Below are positions 17,264 through 24,712 of a DNA stretch of 64,000 nucleotides, in pieces. The notes under the pieces are model-generated. The model saw nothing but the letters and a program-made list of their open reading frames with translations. It had not been told where the DNA came from and searched no databases. Numbering within the stretch: the stretch's first letter is position 1; each line of letters starts with the position of its first letter. The position numbers and the translations under genes are program-made. This DNA comes from Rhizobium sp. CFBP 8762. GTDB taxonomy: Bacteria > Pseudomonadota > Alphaproteobacteria > Rhizobiales > Rhizobiaceae. The stretch lies in NCBI RefSeq assembly GCF_014841565.1, contig NZ_JACYUD010000002.1, positions 352,628-416,627 of the forward strand, given 5' to 3'.

Positions 17264-19063
17264 TTACTTGCGTTCAAACAAACCGATGATTTCGCCCTTG
17301 GCGAGAATATGGCCTTTCATCGCATTCAGCACATCGGCACGTTTGGCGCCGGGCTCAAGCTTGAGCGATGGCACATCAAGCGCAAAAAGCTGGAAACCGT
17401 AATGATGTGCCGGATCGCCAACAGGCGGTTTCGGTCCAGTATAGCCAATGGAGCCTTGGCTGTTGACCCCCTGAAGCGGACCCTTTGGCACCAGAACGAC
17501 CGGTGATCCAGCGGCGACGCCCTCCGGCAGCGTCGTTACCGATGCTGGAATGTCGTAGACCAGCCAATGCGTAAATGGCTTGGGCTTTGCCGCATCGGGA
17601 TCATCGACAATCAGCACGTAGGATTGTGTGCCCTCCGGTCCCTTACCCCACTGCAAGGCGGGAGAGGCATTATCCCCATCAGCGGCATGTGCCACCGGGA
17701 TGCCCTCATTAGCTTTGAAATCTGCCGTTACGGACAGGGCATCGCTATCTTTCGCGTCAACGGCGTCAATGGCCTTATCCATGGGCTTGGGGTCCGGCAC
17801 GGTGTTTGGCTCCGCTGCCGGTTGCGCTTCTGCCCGCTGATCCGCGCCATCGTAGGAAACACGATAGATCACGCCATTGGAATCGTCAGCGACGAACAGC
17901 GACCCGTCCTTGCCTTCTGCAACGCCGGTCGGGCGGCCCAGAAAGTCGAAGCTATCGCCGTCTTTCAGCAAAAAGCCGTTCAAAAATGGTTCAACCTTCG
18001 TCGGCTTGCCCTTTTCGAAATCCACGCGCGCCAGCTCGTAGCCGCTCGGCGGTCTGCGGTTCCATGAGCCACGCATTGCAACGAAGGCATCGCCGCGATA
18101 GGCTTCCGGGAACTGGCCGCCGCGGTAGAAAGTCATCTGCATCGGAGCGGCATGAGGCGTGTAACCAGCCAGCGGCTGTTCCGACTGACTTTTCCACTGC
18201 TCCAGAGTGATACCATCAGGCGGATTCATATGTGGGTTGAGTTCACCCATGCCATAGACATAGGGCCAGCCGTATTTCTTACCCTGCTCGATCTTGTTGA
18301 CTTCTTCGATCTGCTCCTCGTCACCCAACCAGTCGATGCCATGGTCCATCCCGTACAGCGAACCGGAACCGGATTCCCAATCAAACCCTATGGTGTTGCG
18401 CAGTCCGGATGCAAAGATTTCCCGCGATTTTCCATCCTTGGAGGCGCGCAGGATAGTTGCATTTTCGGGGTTGGTTTCCTGGCACTCATTACAGGTGCTG
18501 CCAACCGTAATATACAGCATGTTGTCGGGGCCGATCCGTAACGTGCGGTTGGCGTGCTGGCCACCATCCGGCAGATCGTTGATGATGCGTGTGAGCGGGC
18601 CGAATGTGCCATCATCATTCACGTCAGCAGTGTAGACATCGTTGACCGTGATCAGAAATACTTTGTTGCCATCAAACGCAATGCCATGCATCTGATCGCG
18701 ACTGGCAACCGTCTTGACCGACTCTGCGCGGCCATCACCGTCTGCATCGGTGATCATGATGACATCGCCGACACTCCTGCGTGTTGCGTAGACGATCCCC
18801 TTATCGGAGACTGCAACCATGCGTGGATTGATGAGATCACGAGCGTAGACCTGAACCTTGAAACCTTCAGGCGCCTTGATCCGCTTTTCAAGCGTCGCAT
18901 CATCGGGCAACTTGGCTTTCGCTGGCTCCAGAATGGAACCGCGAACTGTCACATCGGAATATTCTCCGACCTTGCCCTTCACCTGCGCCTGAACGGTGCC
19001 GCAAAGTGCAGTTGTCGCGGCCAAGGCCGCAACAACGAAATTTCGAGTGGCTTGCAGTGTCAT
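17264..19063 (-). CDS. Fusion of sorbosone/PQQ-type sugar dehydrogenase with a PEBP (YbhB-like) domain
   Basis: Secreted protein of 599 residues. ATG at 19063 chosen: GAGGAG lies upstream and a signal peptide follows (NFVVAALAATTALCGTVQAQ). Residues about 60-430 form a six-bladed beta-propeller of the sorbosone dehydrogenase family (DQMHGIAFDG, GGQHANRTLRIGPDNMLYITVG, FASGLRNTIGFDWE, HGIDWLGDEEQIEEVN, GRPTGVAEGKDGSLFVADD). Residues about 480-599 form a phosphatidylethanolamine-binding-like domain (PALQWGKGPEGTQSYVLIVDDPDA, FTHWLVYDIP, GYTGPKPPVGDPAHHYGFQLFALD). The two are joined by a Pro/Ala/Asp linker. A CNECQ pair in the propeller suggests a disulphide or metal site. Substrate and need for PQQ are unknown. 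An EcfG-like promoter (19101-19125) suggests stress regulation. Confidence 0.85.
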   Translation of the reverse strand: MTLQATRNFVVAALAATTALCGTVQAQVKGKVGEYSDVTVRGSILEPAKAKLPDDATLEKRIKAPEGFKVQVYARDLINPRMVAVSDKGIVYATRRSVGDVIMITDADGDGRAESVKTVASRDQMHGIAFDGNKVFLITVNDVYTADVNDDGTFGPLTRIINDLPDGGQHANRTLRIGPDNMLYITVGSTCNECQETNPENATILRASKDGKSREIFASGLRNTIGFDWESGSGSLYGMDHGIDWLGDEEQIEEVNKIEQGKKYGWPYVYGMGELNPHMNPPDGITLEQWKSQSEQPLAGYTPHAAPMQMTFYRGGQFPEAYRGDAFVAMRGSWNRRPPSGYELARVDFEKGKPTKVEPFLNGFLLKDGDSFDFLGRPTGVAEGKDGSLFVADDSNGVIYRVSYDGADQRAEAQPAAEPNTVPDPKPMDKAIDAVDAKDSDALSVTADFKANEGIPVAHAADGDNASPALQWGKGPEGTQSYVLIVDDPDAAKPKPFTHWLVYDIPASVTTLPEGVAAGSPVVLVPKGPLQGVNSQGSIGYTGPKPPVGDPAHHYGFQLFALDVPSLKLEPGAKRADVLNAMKGHILAKGEIIGLFERK

Positions 19064-19100
19064 GCACGGGCTCCTCAACCAGCTTATTTGGAGCCTATGA

Positions 19101-19125
19101 AACCGCATAAACGGCAATTCGTTCC
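19101..19125 (-). promoter_or_regulatory. EcfG-like promoter of the dehydrogenase/PEBP gene
   Basis: On the minus strand GGAAC, 16-nt spacer, GGTT; one base off the CGTT box. It lies 38 nt before the chosen ATG. Confidence 0.45.
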
Positions 19126-19127
19126 TT

Positions 19128-19183
19128 AGAGCATGATCCCACCGGAGTGAAACGAGGATCGACACAATTATGCTGAAACATAG
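19128..19183. repeat. Family B interspersed repeat, copy 1
   Basis: TTAGAGCATGATCC, then ACCGGAGTGAAACGAGG and ATTATGCTGAAA. An inverted, diverged copy occurs at 27425-27477 (GAGCATAATCC and CCGGAGTGAAACGAGG on the minus strand). Ends form an imperfect GAGCAT/ATGCTC palindrome. Confidence 0.7.
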
Positions 19184-19188
19184 AGAGT

Positions 19189-19229
19189 GAGAGCGCCGAT
19201 CTGATTCAATCAGATCGACCAGCGCTCTC
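19189..19229. terminator. Long hairpin centred on the stop codon of the small stress gene
   Basis: Nested arms GAGAGCGC/GCGCTCTC (19189-19196 with 19222-19229) and CGATCTGAT/ATCAGATCG (19197-19205 with 19209-19217). The 3-nt loop TCA (19206-19208) is exactly the TGA stop of the minus-strand gene. It could act as a terminator or RNA-stability element; there is no clear U tract. Confidence 0.6.
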
Positions 19230-19610
19230 GGACTTGCCCTCGCTACTACCAGCCACGCTGGATACGGTTACCGATACGGGATCACTGGCAGGGAAGGACT
19301 CCATCAATCCCTCATCGAGTTGCTCCTCCATTGTACCGGTATCGCCTGCAGCGCGGGCCGTGCGGCGCCATTCCACTGCCGTCTCGCCCTCAGCCTCAGT
19401 GTCGGCGGGACAGCTTTCGCCTTCCGCACGGGCGGCCAGATCAACCATCAGGGCCTTGGCGCGGTCTACCGCATTCACGCGGTTCAGGTCTCCTTCGGGC
19501 GTCTGGGGAACCGTTATCGACGCCACACCTCCATCTTCGGCAATGAATTCCACCGTAAAGCCGCGTTTGCCGCCGTGGTCGGCATGGACGAGTGTCTGGA
19601 CACCTTGCAT
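19206..19610 (-). CDS. Small acidic conserved-looking protein, unknown, probable stress gene
   Basis: Protein of 134 residues that I do not recognise. The ATG at 19610 follows GAGGAG. The N-terminal half (MQGVQTLVHADHGGKRGFTVEFIAED, then SITVPQTPEGDLNRVNAVDRAKALM) looks like a small beta-rich fold; the C-terminal half is Glu/Asp/Ala-rich and ends in a Ser/Gly tail after MEEQLDEGLMESFPASDP, a pattern seen in short rhizobial stress proteins. No membrane segment or Cys cluster. An exact EcfG-type promoter (19644-19669) sits 33 bp upstream, so general stress induction is likely. The stop codon lies in the loop of a strong hairpin. Confidence 0.65.
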   Translation of the reverse strand: MQGVQTLVHADHGGKRGFTVEFIAEDGGVASITVPQTPEGDLNRVNAVDRAKALMVDLAARAEGESCPADTEAEGETAVEWRRTARAAGDTGTMEEQLDEGLMESFPASDPVSVTVSSVAGSSEGKSESAGRSD

Positions 19611-19643
19611 GGTATGCTCCTCAAATGATATCAAGCCCCTCAT

Positions 19644-19669
19644 AACGTCTTGGACCCCACTTGCGTTCC
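19644..19669 (-). promoter_or_regulatory. EcfG-type promoter of the small acidic protein gene
   Basis: On the minus strand GGAAC (19669-19665), 17-nt spacer, CGTT (19647-19644): an exact consensus match, 33 bp before the ATG at 19610. Confidence 0.75.
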
Positions 19670-19675
19670 ACCGGA

Positions 19676-20263
19676 TCACCGCCACCACGCCCGCACCGCA
19701 GCCGTGTCCACCAGATCCACCTGTACAGAAAAACGCTCGGCCAGAAGCTCCAGTGATGCATCATGCGTATTGTCTGTCGAACTGCACAAAGCATCTTTGA
19801 CCAGAACGATGGAATAACCGAGGTCAACTGCGCCCAGAACAGTTGCCATCACACAAACATCGGTTTCGCCGCCGCTGATGACCAGCGTATCGACGCCATT
19901 GTCGCGCAAGTACCGGTTCAGCCGTCCGTCGATCCACGGTGAGTAGACGAGTTTGTCAAACACCACCGCTGGCGGGCAGACAGCTTTTAGCGACGGCACC
20001 AGATCCACCAACCCCGGCTGAATGTTCTCAAGCGTAAATTGTGGCCATTTCCGGTAGTAGTCCCGCCATGTGCCGATGGCATCCTCGACACTGCGGACCG
20101 GCATGAAGCGCGTAAAAATGGTCCGTGCCGGATAGGCAAATGCCAGTTCTTCCACTTGCCGCAGAACCTTCTCCGCCCACGGCATTTGCCACTCGCTTGT
20201 TTCGACAAACATGACCTGCATATCGACGCACAAATGGCGCGCGTTGTCCGGTGATGATTTCAT
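19676..20263 (-). CDS. Isochorismatase-family cysteine hydrolase
   Basis: Cytoplasmic hydrolase of 195 residues. The ATG at 20263 follows GGGAGC. Catalytic elements of the family: Asp in LCVDMQVMFVE (about 13), Lys in VFDKLVYSPW (about 106), and the nucleophile Cys in ISGGETDVCVMATVLGAVDLGY (about 141), preceded by the usual non-proline cis bond region GGETD. It lacks the metal-binding DWHPxxHxSF of PncA, so it is not a nicotinamidase; it may act on an amide or N-carbamoyl compound. It lies upstream of the small acidic gene with 65 bp between them and is divergent from dinB. A GGAAC-N16-GGTT EcfG-like element lies 24 bp upstream. Confidence 0.8.
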   Translation of the reverse strand: MKSSPDNARHLCVDMQVMFVETSEWQMPWAEKVLRQVEELAFAYPARTIFTRFMPVRSVEDAIGTWRDYYRKWPQFTLENIQPGLVDLVPSLKAVCPPAVVFDKLVYSPWIDGRLNRYLRDNGVDTLVISGGETDVCVMATVLGAVDLGYSIVLVKDALCSSTDNTHDASLELLAERFSVQVDLVDTAAVRAWWR

Positions 20264-20286
20264 ATGGTGCTCCCTTTGTCTGTCCA

Positions 20287-20311
20287 AACCGGCAAACAAC
20301 AAGACTGTTCC
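20287..20311 (-). promoter_or_regulatory. EcfG-like promoter of the cysteine hydrolase gene
   Basis: Minus strand GGAAC (20311-20307), 16-nt spacer, GGTT (20290-20287). Same variant -10 box as the element at 19101-19125. Confidence 0.4.
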
Positions 20312-20340
20312 GGAAACGGCCGGAAAACTGACACGACCAG

Positions 20341-20369
20341 TTGACATGTTCTCTATATGTTCAGATAAT
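20341..20369 (+). promoter_or_regulatory. dinB promoter with embedded LexA (SOS) box
   Basis: TTGACA (20341-20346), 17-nt spacer, GATAAT (20364-20369) forms a near-perfect sigma-70 promoter. Within the spacer is GTTC-N7-GTTC (20348-20362), the exact alphaproteobacterial LexA operator. Bound LexA would block RNA polymerase directly. The start codon is 30 bp further. Confidence 0.9.
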
Positions 20370-20398
20370 TGGACGAGAGTCTCTAACGGGCCTGAAAT

Positions 20399-21493
20399 GT
20401 GAGCGAAGACGACACCAGCCAGATACCGACCGTTCGAAAGATCATTCATATTGATATGGATGCATTCTATGCCTCGGTTGAACAACGCGACAACCCGGAC
20501 CTGCGCGGCAAGCCTGTGGTGGTGGGTGGCTCGCGTGAACGTGGCGTGGTGGCGGCCGCCAGCTATGAGGCGCGCACCTTCGGCGTGCATTCGGCCATGC
20601 CGTCGGTCACCGCCAGGCGCAAATGCCCCGATCTGATTTTCGTCAAGCCTCGTTTTGAGGTGTATAAGGAAGTCTCCCAGCAGATCCGTGAAATATTTGC
20701 CGAGCATACGGAATTTATCGAGCCACTATCGCTGGACGAGGCCTATCTGGATGTGACGGAAAACCATCATAATATTCCCATCGCCACGGATATCGCCAAG
20801 GCCATTCGCGCCCGCATTCATGCGGTGACTGGCCTGACCGCCTCCGCCGGAATTTCCTATAACAAGTTTTTGGCAAAAATGGCGTCCGACCAGCGCAAGC
20901 CAAACGGCCAGTTCGTCATACCGCCAAAATCCGGCCCGGACTTTGTGGAAACGTTGCCGGTCAAAAAATTCCATGGCATAGGCCCGGCCACCACGGAAAA
21001 GATGAACCGGCTGGGCATCGCCACCGGGGCGGACCTGAAGGCGCAGACCCTGCCCTTTCTGCAGCAGCATTTCGGCAAATCCGGCCCCTACTACTATTGG
21101 ATTGCGCGGGGCATTGATGAACGGCCCGTGCGCGCCAACCGGATCCGCAAATCGGTTGGCGCTGAAAATACCTTTTCCGAAGACCTGTTTACCTATGACG
21201 CCGCGTTCGATGCCCTCCAACCGATCATGGACAAGGTCTGGCGCACTTGCGATTCGTCGGGCATTCGCGGGCGCACAGTCACGTTGAAGGTAAAATACTC
21301 AGACTTCCAGCAGATTACCCGCAGCCGCAGCGTGGGTGCGCCGGTGACAACGCGGGCCGACCTTGCCGCCAATGTGGAAATTCTGCTTCAGCCGGTATTT
21401 CCAACCGCAAAAACCATCCGTTTGCTGGGCGTTACACTCTCATCCCTGCATGACACCGAGGAGCAGGAAAGCGAGCAATTGGCGTTGCTTTAG
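20399..21493 (+). CDS. dinB: DNA polymerase IV (Y-family translesion polymerase)
   Basis: Protein of 364 residues starting at a GTG. Catalytic carboxylates are in HIDMDAFYASVEQRD (residues 17-31) and in PLSLDEAYLDVT (Asp and Glu, about 110). The little-finger domain follows HGIGPATTEKMNRLG, and the last residues EQLALL give a beta-clamp binding peptide of QLxLF type. It copies past damaged bases with low fidelity and is recruited through the sliding clamp. SOS control is directly supported by the LexA box inside its promoter. It is a lone gene, not part of an imuAB-dnaE2 cassette. Confidence 0.96.
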   Translation: MSEDDTSQIPTVRKIIHIDMDAFYASVEQRDNPDLRGKPVVVGGSRERGVVAAASYEARTFGVHSAMPSVTARRKCPDLIFVKPRFEVYKEVSQQIREIFAEHTEFIEPLSLDEAYLDVTENHHNIPIATDIAKAIRARIHAVTGLTASAGISYNKFLAKMASDQRKPNGQFVIPPKSGPDFVETLPVKKFHGIGPATTEKMNRLGIATGADLKAQTLPFLQQHFGKSGPYYYWIARGIDERPVRANRIRKSVGAENTFSEDLFTYDAAFDALQPIMDKVWRTCDSSGIRGRTVTLKVKYSDFQQITRSRSVGAPVTTRADLAANVEILLQPVFPTAKTIRLLGVTLSSLHDTEEQESEQLALL

Positions 21494-21555
21494 GCTGTGG
21501 ACCACGCGATACAGAACGTAAAAAGCGAATTGTTGGGCTGCTCTACGCTTTAGGG

Positions 21556-21584
21556 TTGACGTTGCCGCAAAGCCCGTCTATACA
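21556..21584 (+). promoter_or_regulatory. Sigma-70 promoter of the cold-shock gene
   Basis: TTGACG (21556-21561), 17-nt spacer, TATACA (21579-21584). It implies a 5' untranslated leader of about 135 nt before the ATG at 21729, as usual for cspA genes whose leaders act as RNA thermosensors. Confidence 0.65.
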
Positions 21585-21728
21585 GTGCCCATCGATAGTT
21601 GTTTGACTGATATTTGTTTCTGCCAGCGCTGCAAGGCGCCTTTGACGAACTTCCCCCTTCAAAAATCGAGATTACATGCGTTCTGTTCTGCAGGGCGTCG
21701 ATTCAATATGCTACAGAGAGGGTTCGTT

Positions 21729-21938
21729 ATGACCACTGGCACAGTTAAATGGTTCAATTCCACAAAAGGCTTCGGCTTCATTCAGCCTGACAACGGCGGC
21801 GCGGACGTTTTCGTTCACATCTCCGCAGTTGAGCGCGCTGGTATGCGCGAAATCGTTGAAGGCCAGAAGCTTTCGTTCGAACTGGAACGCGACAACAAGT
21901 CGGGCAAAATGTCCGCTGGTCAGCTCCAGGCTGCATAA
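21729..21938 (+). CDS. cspA: Cold-shock domain protein, CspA family
   Basis: Single-domain RNA/DNA-binding protein of 69 residues. The nucleic-acid binding motifs are visible: [15 protein letters not shown] (RNP1-like, residues 7-21) and [10 protein letters not shown] (RNP2-like, 26-35). It would act as an RNA chaperone that melts secondary structure. The start at 21729 fits the family length; an upstream in-frame ATG would add residues with no family resemblance. The gene has its own promoter, long leader and terminator and is followed by a small charged protein gene on the same strand. Confidence 0.95.
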   Translation: MTTGTVKWFNSTKGFGFIQPDNGGADVFVHISAVERAGMREIVEGQKLSFELERDNKSGKMSAGQLQAA

Positions 21939-21994
21939 TTTTTGACTTTGTTGTTGACCACGGATGTACTGGCAGCAACAAAGCAAGAAATTCG

Positions 21995-22025
21995 AAAGGT
22001 CAGACAGTTTGTCTGGCCTTTTTTG
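21995..22025 (+). terminator. Rho-independent terminator of cspA
   Basis: Stem AAAGGTCAGAC (21995-22005) with GTCTGGCCTTT (22011-22021), one G-T wobble, 5-nt loop, then TTTT. Confidence 0.85.
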
Positions 22026-22178
22026 TTGCCCGCAAATCGGGTATAGAGCGAACGGGGATCTTGTGATCTGCCGCTTAGTTCCTGAAACCTTGGATGACCG
22101 GTTTTACGAGTTAAGCCGCAGGGAATAACGACGATACCCGACGCGCTTTTATCAACTTCTATAAGGACGAGTTAAGCT

Positions 22179-22559
22179 TTGAGACACCCAAACGAAAACG
22201 GATTTGCCGATCGCCGCAAGGCTTCTGACGAAGCGAAGAAGAAGCTTCTAAGCAAGTTTGCTGCGGCTCCCAAGGCGGACGATCCGGCGCTGGCCGCAAA
22301 GCTTGCAGAACGCCAGGCAATTGCCGATGCCCGCGAGGCACGCCGCGCCGAGCGCGAGCGCCAGAAGGCAGAAGAACATGCCCGTCAGTTGGCGGAAGCC
22401 GCAGCGCTGACCGCTGCAGCGGAAGCTGAAGCCAAGGCCGCTGCCGAAGCACACGAAAATGAAGCCAAGGACCGAATTGCCCGCGTAATTGCCGACGAGG
22501 CCGAACGCAAGGCTGAACGTGACCGCCGCTACGCCGCCCGCAAGGCCCGCCAGCGTTAA
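22179..22559 (+). CDS. Small Ala/Glu/Arg-rich helical protein (DUF6481-like)
   Basis: Protein of 126 residues starting at TTG with TAAGGAC 10 nt upstream. N-terminal RHPNENGFADRRKASDEAKKKLLSKF is followed by a long uninterrupted charged helix, likely a coiled coil, from about residue 30 to the end (AERQAIADAREARRAERERQ and AAEAEAKAAAEAHENEAK). No catalytic motif. It resembles the DUF6481 proteins that often sit next to cspA in Hyphomicrobiales; that family assignment is from memory. Basic at both ends, so nucleic-acid or ribosome association is conceivable but not shown. A strong terminator follows. Confidence 0.7.
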   Translation: MRHPNENGFADRRKASDEAKKKLLSKFAAAPKADDPALAAKLAERQAIADAREARRAERERQKAEEHARQLAEAAALTAAAEAEAKAAAEAHENEAKDRIARVIADEAERKAERDRRYAARKARQR

Positions 22560-22586
22560 AAGCGGCGTCGAGCAATTTCGATGTTC

Positions 22587-22619
22587 AAAAGCCTGCGCTT
22601 GTTAACGCAGGCTTTTTTG
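22587..22619 (+). terminator. Rho-independent terminator of the DUF6481-like gene
   Basis: Perfect 11-bp stem AAAAGCCTGCG (22587-22597) with CGCAGGCTTTT (22606-22616), 8-nt loop, then a T run. Confidence 0.9.
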
Positions 22620-22626
22620 TATCGGC

Positions 22627-22707
22627 TAGAGCATTTCCAGTGAAAACGGAGTCGTTTTCACGTCCGGACAATGCGACAAAATAAGGTCGTCATTCTTCGA
22701 AACGACC
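22627..22707. repeat. Family A interspersed palindromic repeat, copy 2
   Basis: CTAGAGCATTTCC at the left end matches the end of the copy at 1975-2078. Inside are two hairpins: GTGAAAACG/CGTTTTCAC (22639-22660) and AGGTCGT/ACGACCT (22684-22707). The element touches the stop codon of the GFA-family gene. Confidence 0.65.
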
Positions 22708-23106
22708 TCAGTCTTCGCGATCATGCTCGTATCGGTTCTTGAGCGGGAACGGCGGTAGCCACGATTCGCGGCGCATAACCCAGCTTTCATAGGTGGGATG
22801 GAACTGATCGGGCTCATCCAAAGATCCGAGATACACCTCCACCTCATCGCCACTGCGGGCAAAGACGGATGAACCACAGCGGGGACAAAAGTGGCGTTCG
22901 GCGAAATGTTTGGTTTCGCCCTCGATGACGACGGAGTCTCGCGGAAAAATGGCTGACGCATGGAACACCGCTCCATGGTGCTTGCGGCAATCCATGCAGT
23001 GACAAAGACCAACGCGGTAGGGCTGACCCATTGCGGTGATTCGCACATCACCACAAACGCAGCCACCAGCAACCCGCTCCAAACCGGCCTCCCTCATCAT
23101 CTCCAT
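22708..23106 (-). CDS. GFA-family (glutathione-dependent formaldehyde-activating enzyme-like) zinc protein
   Basis: Protein of 132 residues with the CENP-V/GFA fold signature: GGCVCGDVRI (Cys pair near residues 16-18), GLCHCMDCRKHHGA (three Cys near 35-40) and HFCPRCGSSVFA (Cys pair near 74-77). These bind one or two zinc ions. The first-described member combines glutathione with formaldehyde, but most members have no known reaction. Nearby ATG codons at 23106 and 23100 make the start uncertain by two residues. The gene starts 4 bp after the glpK stop and probably shares its transcript. Confidence 0.85.
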   Translation of the reverse strand: MEMMREAGLERVAGGCVCGDVRITAMGQPYRVGLCHCMDCRKHHGAVFHASAIFPRDSVVIEGETKHFAERHFCPRCGSSVFARSGDEVEVYLGSLDEPDQFHPTYESWVMRRESWLPPFPLKNRYEHDRED

Positions 23107-23110
23107 ACTT

Positions 23111-24628
23111 TCAAGCGTTTGCCCCGCTCACTTTCTGCGGCTGTTGAAGGCAACGCGACACACAATCCTTCCACTCTGCAATCGCCCGCTCGCACTCATG
23201 TCCTTCGGCCTGCGGCTCAAAGCGGCGATCCTTCTGCCAGGCGTCTTGAAAACCAGCCTGATCCGGCCAGAGCCCTGCGCGAGAACCGGCCAGCCACGCA
23301 GCGCCCAGCACTGTGGTTTCCAGCACCACGGGCCGGTCCACCGGGGCCGCCAGAATATCGGCAAGCCTTTGCATCGTCCAGTCGGAGGCGACCATACCGC
23401 CATCCACGCGCAACACGGTTTGCTCCTGCCGGTCGCCCCAGTCTTTTTTCATGGCTTCCAGAAGATCATAGGTCTGGAACGCAACGCTTTCCAACGCTGC
23501 CCGGGCAAACTCGGCAGGGCCGGTGGCGCGCGTCAGGCCGAAGACTGCACCGCGCGCCTGCGCATCCCAATGCGGCGCGCCAAGCCCTGTAAAAGCAGGC
23601 ACCAGATAAACGCGCTGATGCGGGTCGGCGGTTTTCGCCAGCTCCTCTGCCTCCGAAGACTTTGAGATAAAGCCCATTTCATCGCGAAGCCACTGCACCG
23701 CAGCACCGGCGATGAAGATAGACCCTTCCAGCGCATAGGTCGTTTTGCCATCCAGCCGGTAGGCGATGGTGGTCAACAGGCGGTTGGAAGACACCACGCG
23801 GTCCTCACCCGTGTTTAAAAGTGCAAAACAACCGGTGCCATAGGTTGATTTCAACATGCCCGGCTGGAAGCAGGCATTGCCGATGACCGCCGCCTGTTGG
23901 TCGCCAGCCACGCCCAGAATCGGTATTGTCGCGCCCAACACATTGGCATCCGTTACGCCAAAATCGGCGGCGCAATCCTTCACCTCCGGCAGCATAGCGC
24001 GGGGAATGGACAGGATACCCAGCAGTTCATCATCGAACCGGTTTTCGGAAATATCGTAAAGCAGAGTGCGCGATGCGTTGGTGGCATCCGTCACATGCAT
24101 CTGCCCGCCGGTGAGCTTGTAGATCAGCCAGCTATCAATGGTGCCAAAGCACGCCTGCCCTTCTTCGGCGCGCGCACGCAAACCGTCAACATTATCCAGC
24201 ATCCATTTGAGCTTCGTGCCGGAAAAATAGGGGTCAATGAGCAGGCCGGTTTTCTCGGTAAACAGCGGCTCCAGCCCGCGCTCGCGCAAAGCCTCGCACA
24301 GATCAGCCGTGCGTCTGTCCTGCCAGACAATGGCGTTGTGAACGGGTTTGCCGGTTTCCCGGTCCCACACAACGATGGTCTCACGCTGATTGGTTATGCC
24401 GATGGCCGTCACATCCGCTATGCCGATTCCCGCATCGCTGACCGCTTTATGGATGGTTGTCAGAACCGTGTCCCAAATCTCATCGGCATCATGTTCCACC
24501 CAGCCGGAGTCCGGGAAAAACTGCTTGAATTCCTGTCCGGCACTTCCAACCACCCGCATGTCGGCATCGAAAATCATCGACCGCGTGGATGTCGTTCCCT
24601 GGTCGATTGCCAGAATATATCCGCTCAT
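23111..24628 (-). CDS. glpK: Glycerol kinase
   Basis: FGGY-family kinase of 505 residues that phosphorylates glycerol to sn-glycerol 3-phosphate. ATG at 24628 chosen: AGAGGAC upstream and the N-terminus [18 protein letters not shown] is the conserved phosphate-binding start. Others: [57 protein letters not shown] (catalytic Asp), [15 protein letters not shown] and the FGGY signature [19 protein letters not shown]. It completes the glp locus: product of the GlpSTPQUV importer is phosphorylated here and oxidised by GlpD. A methyltransferase gene separates it from glpV. Confidence 0.97.
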   Translation of the reverse strand: MSGYILAIDQGTTSTRSMIFDADMRVVGSAGQEFKQFFPDSGWVEHDADEIWDTVLTTIHKAVSDAGIGIADVTAIGITNQRETIVVWDRETGKPVHNAIVWQDRRTADLCEALRERGLEPLFTEKTGLLIDPYFSGTKLKWMLDNVDGLRARAEEGQACFGTIDSWLIYKLTGGQMHVTDATNASRTLLYDISENRFDDELLGILSIPRAMLPEVKDCAADFGVTDANVLGATIPILGVAGDQQAAVIGNACFQPGMLKSTYGTGCFALLNTGEDRVVSSNRLLTTIAYRLDGKTTYALEGSIFIAGAAVQWLRDEMGFISKSSEAEELAKTADPHQRVYLVPAFTGLGAPHWDAQARGAVFGLTRATGPAEFARAALESVAFQTYDLLEAMKKDWGDRQEQTVLRVDGGMVASDWTMQRLADILAAPVDRPVVLETTVLGAAWLAGSRAGLWPDQAGFQDAWQKDRRFEPQAEGHECERAIAEWKDCVSRCLQQPQKVSGANA

Positions 24629-24712
24629 GCTTGTCCTCTCACACCGTGTCCATCCAAACACAATTGACCGTCACGCTTCAGTTTGTTCTTTTGTACGCAG
24701 TCGATGGCAGGC

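Noticed and set aside
19676-20263. Second nicotinamidase
   Set aside because: The isochorismatase fold is there, but the metal-binding Asp-x-His...His motif of PncA is absent.
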